From Heliopora coerulea (taxonomy: Eukaryota > Cnidaria > Anthozoa > Scleralcyonacea > Helioporidae), in the NCBI GenBank assembly GCA_030142905.1, contig JASJOG010000016.1, forward strand, positions 1,553,001 through 1,617,000: a stretch of DNA of 64,000 bases. The letters are read 5' to 3'. Shown in pieces: positions 42,663-54,582 of the stretch (its first letter is position 1; each line of letters begins with the position of its first letter). Under the pieces are notes generated by a model. The model saw only the letters and a program-made list of their open reading frames with translations, searched no databases and was not told where the DNA came from. A program made the position numbers and the translations under genes.

Positions 42663-44470
42663 CCAGTTTAAGATTTTCTCTAAATCTTCCATTGTATTCG
42701 CACACGCGGTTAAGTTAGTGTCATGAGCATACATTGCTGGAATTGATTTTTGAAGACAATTTGGTAAGTCATTGATATAGAGCAAGTGGTCCTAGATTTG
42801 ACCTCTGGGGAACACCACATCGTATGGGCCTAGTTGATGATGTCTTATTGTTTAATTTGCAAACCGGAGTTCGCCCATGTAAATATGAGGAAAACCATGT
42901 AAGTAAAACGCCTTCAATACCATATAAACGCAGCTTCCTAAGAAGTATTTCATGGTCCACGGTGTCAAAGCCTTTACATAGATCTAGAAACACAACTCCG
43001 TTAATTATTCCAGAATCCATATTAAACAACCATGAATTTGTTGTATTAATTAACGATGTTGCAATAGAATGTCACTCCCTAAAGCCAGATTGATATGCAG
43101 ATTTTCAAAGATTTTAGACACTACTGACGAAACAGAAATTGGTCTGTAATTTCCGGACACTGTTTTATCACCCGATTTATGAATGGCTGCTACTCCGGCT
43201 TCTTTCCAATCATCCGGAAAGATGCCCGTAGTCAAAGATCGATTAAAAATCAATGTTAAATAGGGTTTTACCAAATCCATTGAGTCCTTTAATAACCTAA
43301 AAGGTATTTTATCAGGAACAAGTGATTTATTTGTATCGAGTTTATAGAGTATACTTAAAACATCCTGTGTCGAGATACTTCGAAATAAAAATTTAATATG
43401 AGCCGGTGTCATATAGACGTCGGCGGTAATATTGGTAGTTGGAACCTGGCTTGAGAGATCAGGTTCAATGTTTGTGAAATATGTATTCACAGTCTCTGCA
43501 ATCTCAGTTCTATCAGTTATTATTTCATCATTATCTGTTTTTAGTACTGTAATGTGTGTGGTTTTAGAACGTTTACCAATTAACTGATTTATTGACTTCC
43601 AAACTTTCTTAGTGTTATGCTTATTTTCTTCAATACTTTTACGGATATAATGCGATTTTGCCTTTTTTTAATGGCTTTATTAACAGCATTTTTACTTTCT
43701 TTACACGCTTGGTGGAAACCAGCTGATTTTGTTTTAATTGCTTTCTTCCTTGGATAGTCTCTGTGGTTCATTAACTTTTATATATTATCGTCTAGCCATG
43801 GAGCATACACCCTCCTCACTCTACGCATCCTAATAGAAACATGTTTATGTGCAGTTAAATTAAAAGCTTTCTTAAATTCATACCATAAAAAATAAGGATC
43901 ATTATTTTGTCCAGTTGCCAGATTCTAATGCATGACTAAGGCCATATCCGAAATTATTGATATTATAATTTTTCTAACTCCTTGTTTCAACAAACTTAAA
44001 TTGGTTTTTCTGGAAAGCAATTTTCCTGCATGCATATATCAAACTGATCACTTATTCCCAAGTGTAAAACACCAGAATTAGTGATCTTTTCTGGCATGTT
44101 CGTTAAAACAATGTCCAACAATGTTTCTGTACTCTCAGTAATGAGTGTTGGTTTCGCAATTATTTGTGTCAATTGATATAGACTAATTAAATCAAGAAGG
44201 CAACTGGTATGGTAGCTTCACTTGGTTGAAAGAAGATCACAGTTAAAATCTCCAAGCATAATGCTTTCTTTGTTCTACCTATTGAGATTTAACACTGAAT
44301 CCTCAATTTTATCAAAGATGTCAACATTTGCATTTGGAGGTCTATACACTGTTGTAATCAATACAAAGATCGGCAATATACAAACGTCCCTGTAAGAATA
44401 ATTGCAGAAATTGTCAAAATCTTTTAACAGATATACGCTTGAAATAGTGTATGATTCATGTCAAAAACGG
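42663..44470 (-). pseudogene. LINE (jockey/CR1-like) with decayed EN and mutated RT
   Basis: Minus-strand order: C-terminal half of the apurinic endonuclease in broken frames (44050-44350: VYRPPNANVDIFDKIEDSV and MLGDFNCDLL-like text), linker (43589-43771), then RT in three frames. At 43050-43490 it reads ILYKLDTNKSLVPDKIP and GNYRPISVSSVVSKIFE, at 42769-43029 VVFLDLCKGFDTVDHEILLR and RCGVPQRSNLGPL, and at 42700-42785 LYINDLPNCLQ and MYAHDTNL. The catalytic YADD has become YAHD (42720-42731), which removes one metal-binding Asp. The 3' end is missing, replaced by repeat R. The 5' limit is approximate. Confidence 0.85.
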
Positions 44471-44534
44471 TACTGAATCCCTTGTCTAAAATCTAATTTC
44501 TAATACATATTTTCAAATATGATAGCTATTTAGA

Positions 44535-44826
44535 TGATGATGATGGTGATAAACCGTTTAATGAAAATCATCTCGCAGCCAACTGGCTGAATTACATGAT
44601 TTGTCTTGTAGAATTAATGTATCAGAACATCAAACTAACTTAATTACGTTAAAAACCAAATTTAAAAAAGTATTCTAATTAAATATTTACAATAAACTAC
44701 TTATACATAAAATTTACATATTTATATATTTAAAAATTTTAAAAATATTTAACATATAATACTGTTGAACTGTTAATTATAATTTATAAGACTCGACATT
44801 ATAAAAGTAACTCTAAATCTATTTGT
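44535..44826 (-). mobile_element. 3' UTR and (ATC)n tail of the long LINE
   Basis: Downstream of the ORF2 stop near 44827 (minus strand) about 290 bp of AT-rich DNA ends in ATCACCATCATCATC at 44535-44549. It is a short-triplet tail like those of other LINE copies in the window and marks the 3' end of the element. Confidence 0.65.
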
Positions 44827-47486
44827 TCAATAGTTGGGAATATAAAATGGTTTTACATTTCTCAAATTGTCAATATTCTCAGCTTCTGGTGTTAACAGGT
44901 GGTAGAGTTTATGATATTCATCTTTTAAAATTGATTTAAAAAGTTTATTGCATAGTTCGTCTCTCCTCGTCTGCAAGGACTTTATGCCTGAGTGGTCTAA
45001 AGTATCTTGGTATGATAGATCTGGATAAATAATACGTAATGATCGTTTTTGAATCCTTTCTATCATGAGCGATAAATATTGCAGTAATCCATAATGGAAG
45101 ATTTGACATGCGTATTCTAGTATAGGCCTTATTGATGCCATATAAAAACATGTTAAATCATCGTTGTCAAGTCCAGACCTCTTAAGTTGTTTCAGTAGGT
45201 ATATCCATTTCGCCGCCTTAGTCGTTATTTTCTCAACGTGTTCGTTCCATTTCAGATCATCAGTTGTTGATAATCCAAGAATTGTTGCTTTCTTCACTCG
45301 GTTTATGGTTGTTCCGTAATGGTAATGGGGGTAAAATCGGGATGATTTGGTTGAAATGTAATCACCATCTCCTGACATTTCGATGGATTAAGCTCAAATT
45401 TGTTACGTCGGGACCAATTTACAATAGAATCTGTAACACCTTGTCAATGACTGCCGCTAGAATGATTGATAATATATTCACTAACATTGGTATCATCGGC
45501 ATATTTGAAATTGGTAAATCGTTGATCATAATCTAAAAAAGCCAAAGGCCAAGTTTTGTTCCCTGCGAGACCTCAGCAGGAACAGGTTTCCAGCTCGAAA
45601 AGCAGTTGGAGTCGAGCTTAAATCTTTGAGATCTTCCTCGTAGAAAGTCTACAATCCAGTTAAAAACCGACGATTTGAGACCAATTTTCTGAAGTTTCAT
45701 ACAAAGTATATTGTGATCTACCAAATCAAATGCCTTACGATAATCCGTTAAAAGTGGCCGTACTGACCCATCTTTCTCATCCACAGCTTCTGTCCATCGA
45801 TGAATTAGGGAGATTAAAGCTAATGTAGTACTTGATCCAGGTATAAATTCGAATTGATTGGGATCTATGCATGCCAATAATGATGGCTTAAGATTACGGG
45901 TAATAATAACTTCCTCTGCGATTTTGCACTGTGAAGAAGTAAGAGAAATAAGTCTAAGATCTCTGTTAATATCTAGCACTCGATTACATTTAGGAATTGG
46001 ACATACATTTGCTAACTTCCAGACTGAGGGTACACGACATTCATCAAAAGACGAATTTAGTATTGCTGTTACTGGTGCTGCTAGAAGATCAGCAAACCTC
46101 CGACGAATCCAGTTAGGTATATTATCGGAACCAATAGATTTACTAGGTTTAATGTGATTTAAGTATCTGAGCACCTCCTCCTCAGTCAGCACAATTGGAG
46201 TGTCATTCTCTGGTGCAGAGAGAACAGTATCGGGCAGGGGGGGAATAATTTTGTATAAGTTCTAGAAAACTGTTGTTTACCAGATTACTACGTGATTGGA
46301 AGTCGAGGTTTTGTATATCCTGTTCTAAGCTCGAAAATATATTCCTTTTTTTTGAGCCTGCTGAGTCAATAAGAAGACCACATAAGCGTTTCACTTCTCT
46401 CCATCAGTGTTTCGGCTTGCTCTGTTTAAGTTCCTTTATCTTGGCTTCATAATACATTTTCCGACACTTTTTTCTTGTCCGATTGATTTTATTCCGTAAC
46501 TTCTTATATAATGTCCGATTATTTTGTGCAAAGGCCTTTTGTCTTCTCCGAATAAGAATTTTTAAATTCTTATTCATCCATGGTTTGTCGTTGGCGTGAA
46601 CTTTCACTGCTCTCAGTGGCATTAAAGTATTTAAGCCATAGTCTATGACATTAGTAAAATGACTTAAGTTTTGCTCGCACGACAATTTTGGAGTGACAAG
46701 ATCTCATGGGACTTCACACAAAAATCTGCCAGAGCGGAGTACGCTATTAGGTCTTTTATCACGTACATAGATCATTTCCTTACGTTGTTTCTCTTTAATC
46801 CGGACCATAGTTAGTATGAAAAGGGAAAGATGGTCCGACAAACCAACTGGAGGTGCACTGCAACATTTATCGTAGAAGCCAGCAAGATTAGTCAAAATTA
46901 AATCCAGCGTATTTGTCCCTCTTGTTGGAAAATTTACAATCTGCTTAAGGTGAAAATGGCGGTTGAGGTTTTGTATAGGTAACTTATTGAAATCACCAGC
47001 AAGAATTAAACCACAATTTGGATATTTTGTTTCTAGTAATTCGAGAGAAGACTGAAGGTAGTCTAGCATAATTGTCTTGTTTGCACAAAGAGGGTGATAT
47101 AAAACTGCTACTATAAGTTTGGAGAATCCTCTCGGAAGGCGACGTAAATTAATCATGGCCCATAAAACTTCACATTGACGTTCATTTGGTACATCAGAGA
47201 GAATATTAACTGTGTGATTATTTCGTACATAAATACATACCCCTCCATGTCCTTTTCCTTCTCTATCGCGTAGGGAAACCCTGAAGTCTTCAATTTGAAT
47301 GACGTCGTCTGGAATGTTGCTATTCAGCCATGATTCAGTTATAAAAACAATGTCAAAACTATTGTCTTTCATAACCTGCGCTAGCTCGTCCACCTTTAGG
47401 GGCAACGACATAACATTGGATAACATAATAGAGGGTACAAAGTAGTAGCGGTGTCGTTCTTTTGTAATCGCCATAGTCTGGTCCAA
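44827..47486 (-). pseudogene. Long LINE ORF2: endonuclease and reverse transcriptase, frameshifted
   Basis: An intact 260-codon endonuclease frame (46704-47486) shows the apurinic-endonuclease motifs in order: SNVMSLPLKVDEL, FITESWLN (catalytic Glu), GHGGVCIYVRN, LILAGDFN, NTLDLILTN and SDH. A linker frame (46203-46685) and RT follow: 45533-46192 has YLNHIKPSKSIGSDNIPNWI, PLLTDYRKAFDLVDHN and EVSQGTKLGL; the catalytic FKYADDTNV lies in a shifted frame at about 45492-45510 and is intact. The C-terminal domain is 44827-45378 (KATILGLSTTDDLKWNEHVE, SIRPILEYACQIFH). Frameshifts near 46200, 46400 and 45530 and several stops make it non-functional. The clade is jockey/CR1-like; I cannot assign it more finely. 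Confidence 0.9.
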
Positions 47487-47500
47487 ATGTTCATTGCCAT

Positions 47501-49087
47501 TTAGAACAGTCGTTGATACCCTTGGAAGTCGGGTCGGTATACCGGGATGTCCATTAGCGGTCGTGGGGACGGTATGTGTGGTGATCTTCTTCCAGGAGGA
47601 AATTGTGGTGGAGGGTACGATGTGTGCGGTGTTCTTCTTGTAAAAGAAGGATTGTTGAACGCCGTCGTAAGTTGTCCAAGATTGAGTCTGCCATTTTCTA
47701 TTCGTTGCAGCCTTTTGTCGACCATTTCCAACGTCGTTATCACACCGTGCAGTTTTTGGAAAAAAGGAAGCTTTTCGAAAAAAGGAAAATTTTCACCCTC
47801 TCTTTGGGACCCCTGGGATATTGGAACATGCAAGAAATCGCATGACATTCCTTTCAAACAGAATCCTCTTCTTTTCAGGAATGGACATGGTACTTTATTT
47901 TTACGCCTTTTATTTTCACCATCATAATTTTGGTGGGAGTAATCACATTTGTTAGCTTTGATGCACTATCCTCTTCCAAACAAACAAACAAATTCCAAAC
48001 AAACAAACAAACAATATGGGCACGGGGTAGCACTTTCAGGTGGTAGAGATTGTTTCTGGTCATTTGGACGAGCTGAATTAGGGCGAGCGTTGAAAGAATG
48101 AGTTTGATGAGATGCTGATCGAAATTCATATGCCGAGTCAGATGGTTTCTTGACATCAAGATTATTTGCGGGCTTGATGGATTTTTCAGTGTGAATTTCG
48201 GCAAGCAGAACTACTATATTTGGGTTGTACTCGATAAACGTATCTTGGATCGATGCCAAACTCATTATGTCCTTTTCCATTGACTGATATGGCAACGAGC
48301 GGTTTTGTTTAAGTTCGGAACTCAAGTTTGAATCAATACTGTTTTGGAGTAGAACAGTAATATTAGACTTAAGAGACCACCAGTCAACAAGGAGTTTTTC
48401 TACACTTTCTAGAGCTGACTCTGTGTTTGTCAGAATAGCTCTTAATGTTTTCTCCAAATTAGATTTTGGTGAATTTTGCATGGGAATCGAGGGGTCAGAA
48501 TTTCTTACTTGAGCTTCATTGAGATGTGGTCCTGAATAAATTATATTCATCTGTTTTTCAATATCCAAATTTATATTGCTAAATAAACCAGGGCTAAGTT
48601 CGTCTTGGGGAAGTTTGTCGGCGACCGTCTTCGTTGGACATTGCTCGTCAATCGAAGGCATGTTTCTCTCTTTTACGAATGATGAGTTCTGAACAGACTT
48701 ACACTCGTCCCGGCACACTGATATCGGGAGTGAATGAGCAAGATTACTTCGGTGATTATCTGATTGCTCTATGGCCAACAACAAATTCTTCTTTAGTAAC
48801 TCACCGTACTTCCCTTGCAATAGGAGAGATTTTCTGTTAGAATACCAGGTTAACGTTACTAAATCACAGCTGAACTTCTTAGCGCTACCACCAGGAGAAG
48901 CTCATTCGCCTTGCAATCCGAGTTCCTCGACGAACTCCTTTAGCTGGTCAAAGTCACTGAACCATTTAAATTTTCGGTTATCCTTGTAATAAGCTAATAA
49001 ATCACAACAACTACAGTTCAATAAGGCAATAAATTCGTCTCCATCCAATTTGGTATTGAGACGTTTCCCTTTGGCTTCTTCGGACAA
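47501..49087 (-). pseudogene. Long LINE ORF1 with CCCH zinc fingers, broken
   Basis: The minus-strand start at 49087 (MSEEAKGKRLNTKLDGDEFI) leads to an in-frame TGA at about 48902-48904. The same frame resumes with FSCDLVTLTWYSNRKSLLLQ and runs as a polar, low-complexity region to about 47966. There a (TTTG)n expansion (about 47978-48014) disrupts what looks like a first CCCH finger ending CDYSH. A second finger is intact in a third frame: C-x8-C-x5-C-x3-H in CPFLKRRGFCLKGMSCDFLH (47828-47887). A proline-rich tail follows to 47501, 15 bases before ORF2. CCCH fingers would bind RNA, which fits an ORF1 nucleic-acid chaperone role. Confidence 0.75.
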
Positions 49088-52000
49088 GCTAGAATTTTTA
49101 GAAGGAAGACTTTGACTTATTCAGGGAGATTTAAAATAATTTGAAATAAAATGAAGTGATCTTATTATTTTTTTCATCTCCAGGGTGTATTTCTTCCTCA
49201 TGTGTGACATATAATAGTCAATTAACTTACTAATTTTTCCAAGTGGTCTAAGCCCGGTAAACCCGCAAGTGGCACAGCTATCTTCTACACAAATTTTTTA
49301 TTTATTATTATTGTTAATATTATTAATTTTTTGTCAAAAGCTTTTTCTTAATTAATTTACTTTCTTTTTTTTTTTTTTAGAATTTCCATTAAGCAAAAAG
49401 CTCAGATTTGCATCAGCTGAATGATTTTTGGAAAGTTTTTCATTTTCTGTCCAAAGCCCCTCAAACTAGACTGTGCTTGTTAGAGAGACTGCGTTGGGAC
49501 TAGGATGCTCGATTCTTGGCAATCTCTTAGTTGTGATTATTGCCATTGCTTTCAGACGATTTTCCGCTAACAGTTAACATTTCTTCACGTTCCAGTTATA
49601 ATTTTAACGATTTGTTGATAAAGGTTAAATTTTACACATTTGATAGTTTTGAAAATCCTTCAAGTTTGTTCGTATTCTCAAGGGATATTGTGGAATGGAG
49701 TGCAAGGGTGAGGGTACTGATAACATTTACTCGTTAGTGTCTGCGTTGTTTACTTGTTTTCAACATTCCTTCCTTTCTGGTTTGTGGAAAGGAATTCTTT
49801 ATTATGAAAGATATAGCAGTTAATAAATTCATCATTCCTTGCATTGAACGTACTGGGAAGAAATTTAACTAAGGGAAGAAACTTTTTTGCCTCTAGCTGC
49901 CTCCGATTTACCATTTATGTCCAAGGAAAAATTTTCGAATTAAACACTTAATCGTTGGTAATCGAAAGTATTATGAAGCTTAGATCTGAAAAAAATGACC
50001 TCGTGCTAATCACAAGATTAACGCGCACTGTATCAACAAGTTCTTTCTGGAGAAGCCAAGTTGCTAAGTGAACCAATTTAGATTTTACAGCCGTGGTTCT
50101 TCATTCCTTTTTGACTGACTTCATTGGTGCGCCGAAAAATTTTTCAATGTCTTCCGAGTCCCGATCTAACTTAGACAATTATTTTCGCACCATTTTTCGT
50201 TCCTTTTATAAACCTTCCAAGAATTTTGTGCCACTCTAAAAATCTTCTTCCGAAACCGTCACTCTTAAGCACACCGCCATCTTGCGCTGAGCTTTTTGAG
50301 TTTTCACCCATGTGCCAGATTGAAAATTTCAGTCTGGCCTAAAATACATGGGCGAATTAGGTTCCTTAGTAAGTTAAATACCTCTAACCCGCATTTTGGA
50401 AGCATCCATCTGGTATCATGACTCAGGTCTGATAGGGGGACAATACAAGCAAATGGGTCGACCTAACGACCACCCAGTGATGATGGGTAAAAACAAGGTA
50501 AACAGTCTAATGGTCCTCCACATGTACCAGGACATAACTACTCTGTCGAAAACGTTTGTTTGGGAAGTTTACTGTTCGTGATCAAGTAAGATCAGAGAAC
50601 ACAGAGTCTGTTGACTGTCAAACATCACCGTTGTAAATAATTTACCATGGATTTAAGAAATACCAACTGGATTTCTGTGTTTGGATACTGTGATCAAAAC
50701 ACGTGGAATGATGCGAGAGTTGAGAATAGTGTAAAAAAAACGAACGACCCTAGGCGAGTGTTTTTAGCTTTCCGGAAAAACCCCACAAAACAACCGAGTA
50801 TCAACCAATCAGAACCTGCGTACGATATTTGTTATTTTATAAATCATGTTAACAAATGACACAACAATCCGAAATTATTTTAATGCAAACAAGACGTGGT
50901 TAATCTGCATTTTAGTTTTTTTAAATTTTTTATTTTAATGACTCGGAGGAGGGGGATGGGGGTCGGTCCGTGTGAGTGTCTCTGCTCGGTGTGCTCCAAG
51001 GGTAAAAATTCCAATGGCCAGTTGCCCTCATACAGGTACCAAAAACGATAACCTGAATGTTGTTTGAAGTCAAATTTGTAATTTTCTAAAGGCTCATTTA
51101 CTTACTGCGATTGATCCAGATGATTTATGGCGGAGATTCAAGGTAAAAATGGTGCTAACTAGTGACCATGTACTGACCTACAAGAGCAATCAATAGAGCG
51201 ATCTGCGGCCTCACAGTTCTCTTCTCACGAATCAAATTTTTAGTGAGTATATAACAAAAAACGGGGCATAAGTATGAGGGGACAGCCAAATACCATATAT
51301 TTCATTAAAAATTGAATATTGCTCGACAGTTAAAAAGTGGAGTGTTCACACATACTCTGGCCCCACCGAAAAAGTGCGAGGTAAAGGCCCGGATCCCCCC
51401 GATTCTGGGACCAAGTAACGTTCAATTTCATATTCTTCATTCAAGAAATAAAAAGAAGTTGAATAGAATTACATCTTATGATAATTCATTGTCTAAAATC
51501 TTAAAAAAACCCCGAACTAATTGAAGTGACGGCTTGCCAGACCCTCGCTAACACATCAATCATTTAAGCCCCCTTCTTTGCAACAAGAAATGTATTAAGC
51601 CCCTCTTCCCCCTTTTCACTCAACCAAAACAATAAACAACAGACGGTGTCCATACCCATTCGAGTACAAATTCACATATAGTACTCAGGCTCTAATTTCT
51701 TATGATATCTAGTTTCTTATAATATCTATATTATCTGTTTATATTGGTGCAGATATCATTTCCTAATTGTTTGAGAAAGCGGTGAAACCCCTCGGAACCA
51801 CAAGTCCATCCCTCAGAATCCTCACTTCCGACGGTAAAAATTCTAAGCTATAACCTTCACGAGATAAGAATTTACACAGTAGGAACTACAGTGCTGTTTG
51901 CAAATGTCTAACTAACTCTTCATCTTGACAACTACGCTAACATGCAGCCGTTTGGCGAAATTAAATAAGTCCTCGCTCTCCAGTAAGCCCCCCCTCAAAC

Positions 52001-52787
52001 GGGCCCGAAATAAATAAGCCCCCCGGGGACTTAATGGAGGTCTTACGGGAATACAAGACTGACTTTGCCGAAAATGAGGTAATGACAATGTCATCCAGAC
52101 ATGGTAACGATCTTATAGTAAGAAGTTAGTCTTTGCCGAAATTATTTTACTTCGTACGGAACCGCTAAGAAGTCTCCTTTTTACTGTTTATCGCAGTCGG
52201 GCTGCAGTGTGATATTGTAACTGAATTGGGGGGGGGGGGGGGGGGGTGTGCCAGACCGGCATGCACACAAATGAAATTGGTTTGGATTCATTAGTGGTTA
52301 TTTATAGGAGGCGAAAAAAATTTGAAGGGAAAAAATGGGCTAAATTTTTATTTATGACATATTATTGCAATCATGAAAGCTCGATATTCTGTGAATCTAA
52401 TAATTTTTATGTTTAACTACAAATTTTTCGTATTCTCATGGGTCGGTTGTCCCCCTCAAAAATTCGTATGACCCTTGTTTACCCTTCAAGACCGGAAGTT
52501 TGGTGGCGCCACTGCCGCTGGCCTGACTCATTTGATTAAGAAAATATAGTGGTTAACATGGACATCCAAAATAAAATTCAACAACAAAATCGGTTTTGTT
52601 TTGCTGTTGGAACAAGCTAAAGTTAATTCAAATTAAATTTTACGACCGCGAAAAGACTTACGTGACATGAAGCCACTCACTCTGGTTGGTCAGGATAACC
52701 AGGCCCATAGAAACCTCAAACCCCTCCCACGCTTACACGTCTCTAGTTGCGAAATAAATTAATGACGCAACTTCCTTTTACCGACGA
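49088..52787. other. 3.7-kb stretch upstream of the transporter gene, no gene seen
   Basis: No recognisable coding sequence; all frames are under 72 codons. A pyrimidine tract ending TTTTTTAG lies at 49360-49380, but no exon follows. Short-element hints include GGAGGAGGGGGATGGGGGTC near 50944 and the AAGCCCC-rich segments at 51565-51605 and 51985-52025. At 52229-52249 there is an almost pure G tract of about 20. Confidence 0.45.
52228..52247 (+). repeat. Poly-G homopolymer of about 20 bases
   Basis: An uninterrupted G run between CTGAATT and TGTGCCAGACC. It could be an authentic G tract, able to form a G-quadruplex, or an assembly artefact. It lies about 700 bp upstream of the transporter start codon. 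Confidence 0.8.
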
Positions 52788-52970
52788 ATGGGCCACAAAT
52801 CTGTGAAAAACATTTTAGCATCGTCTCATTTTACCCCGCTGAGGAAGGCCAAGGCCAAGGCCAAGCCAAAGGGATCATTTCTCTTAACACTTGCGGACAA
52901 AACCTCGATTCCCTGGGCTTCTCACCTTGAGGTGAACGATGAAGATTGTCGAACGTTTCAAAAGGAATAA
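52788..52970 (+). other. Possible upstream ORF overlapping the transporter start
   Basis: A 60-codon frame starting at 52788 overlaps the transporter ATG at 52939 in another frame and ends at 52970. It contains a (GGCCAA) tandem at about 52847-52866 encoding a Lys-Ala run. If the transcript begins upstream of 52788 this uORF would lower translation of the transporter. The transcription start is unknown, so this is only a possibility. Confidence 0.3.
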
Positions 52971-53137
52971 CTCTAAGAAACATCTTGACAGTGTTCCTCC
53001 TCCTGATGGTGGCTGGGGATGGATAGTTTGTGCTGCAGCGTTTGTCACCCAGTTCATAGTTCTTGGTACGATGAATAATTTTGGGATTTTGTATGTTGAT
53101 CTGTACGAAAGCTTTGGTAACTCTGCATCTGCAACAG
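52939..53137 (+). CDS. SLC16 monocarboxylate-type transporter, exon 1 (start codon)
   Basis: The first coding exon of a 12-transmembrane proton-linked monocarboxylate transporter (SLC16/MCT, major facilitator superfamily). It starts MKIVERFKRNNSKKHLDSV and then has the family signature PPDGGWGWIVCAAAF, the conserved [D/E]GGWGW block at the start of helix 1. Helix 1 follows (about residues 25-47), then FGILYVDLYESFG, the helix 1-2 region. The ATG has A at -3. The exon ends GCAACAG with a good donor GTAAGA at 53138, leaving phase 1. The next exon (60273) completes the Ala codon and continues helix 2. Substrate (lactate, other monocarboxylate, thyroid hormone or aromatic acid) cannot be decided. 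Confidence 0.9.
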
Positions 53138-54540
53138 GTAAGACCCTTCGTTTGTTATATCTAAACTGACAATAACAATAAAGATGCACATTCAAATGGA
53201 CAGAAAATATTAACCAAGGGTACCTGTTAAGCTCAATATTTAATGACAGTTTGCCGTTTGAACGACTGTATTATATATTAGTTGTGTTCTTCGTCTTTAA
53301 TGAGGCAACATTCGGTAACCTTCATGTGAATCGACGAATACGGTTTGTTCTCTGCTGAAATTGGAAAGCGAGTCACAGATCGATTGACCATGATGAATAT
53401 AAAAATGGCCGGGAAACGCGGTTTTAATTGACAAATTGCCATTTTCAAGGATACTTTATCGTCATCCTCAGCATGGTAATTCGAAAGACTAACTTATCAC
53501 GCTGTTTTCGATTTCGATGCATAAAAATGATAGTACTTTTATTTCCCATTTATAAATGCTTTATATTTGTCCTTTTGGGCATTTTTTTTTTTTTTTTTGC
53601 ACATCGTATTTCTTCGCCTTCCTGGCTTACAGGTTCTATCTTTTCCTTAAATGTTCACTGGCTAAACTGCTACACAATGGATCTGAGTCAGCACCGGTAA
53701 CCGAGTCTAGGAAATGCTAGGTGACACGAAATGTCAAAGTCAACTTTCAAGATCATTAAGACAGAATATACTAACATTGTTCTTGGTTTTAGTCTGGCAT
53801 TCAGATCACGAGACGATCACGAAACGAAGGGAAGTTTTGCATGTAAACAACGCCATTAAATTTAAAGAAAGGGACATATAAAGCGTGCAGTCATCTGACT
53901 GCCATTTTTCGTAAACAATCGTCAGGAGGTACACTCCGAAGACTAAGACAACAAAACGAGTTCATAATACGCTGCATTACCTGTTATAATACTTCATCGG
54001 AGTATCAAATTATGTTTTCGAATATGCGTTGTTATTTCCATGTTCTTTGAATTTCTTGTTGATTCAACCCCCTGTCGACACATACCTCTAGCGACGGCGT
54101 CGCGAGGTTGTGAACTTGATATTCTTTTACCTTATTATATCTCTTGTTATCTCATTTTTTCAATGCCCATGGGCGACTTGCGGCATGTTCTCAGGAAAGG
54201 TATTCCAGCAAGCGCACCAAGGAATAATATATATGGCGATATATGAAGAAAGTAAAGTTTTATCTCAATATCTGGAAAAGAAACCGTGTGATTATTGCTC
54301 TTAAAGGGAAGATAAAAGATCATTTCATTTCAGAATCATCCTCATAGTAAAATAAGCCGAATATTTCATACCTGAAGATGCGAGTTTGAACCGCGCTCAA
54401 ACTCATCTTTTCAAGTTGACTTTACCAGTATATGTTTATCATGAAATATTATATTCAAGATCATTTCAGTTGTGGTTAAAAAGCATATAAATATTTTTTG
54501 AGCAGGATTAGTTCGCTCAATTTTCTCATTAGGTGAATCA

Positions 54541-54582
54541 CATTATCTAAAGGTGACAGGTAAGTGTCACCCTTAGATAATG
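54541..54582. repeat. Short hairpin with 18-nt arms
   Basis: CATTATCTAAAGGTGACA and its reverse complement (one mismatch) flank a 5-nt spacer. It may be the centre of a small palindromic element. Confidence 0.6.

Noticed and set aside
47547..47927. Gly/Cys-rich plus-strand frame
   Set aside because: Antisense of the LINE ORF1 proline-rich tail and zinc finger.
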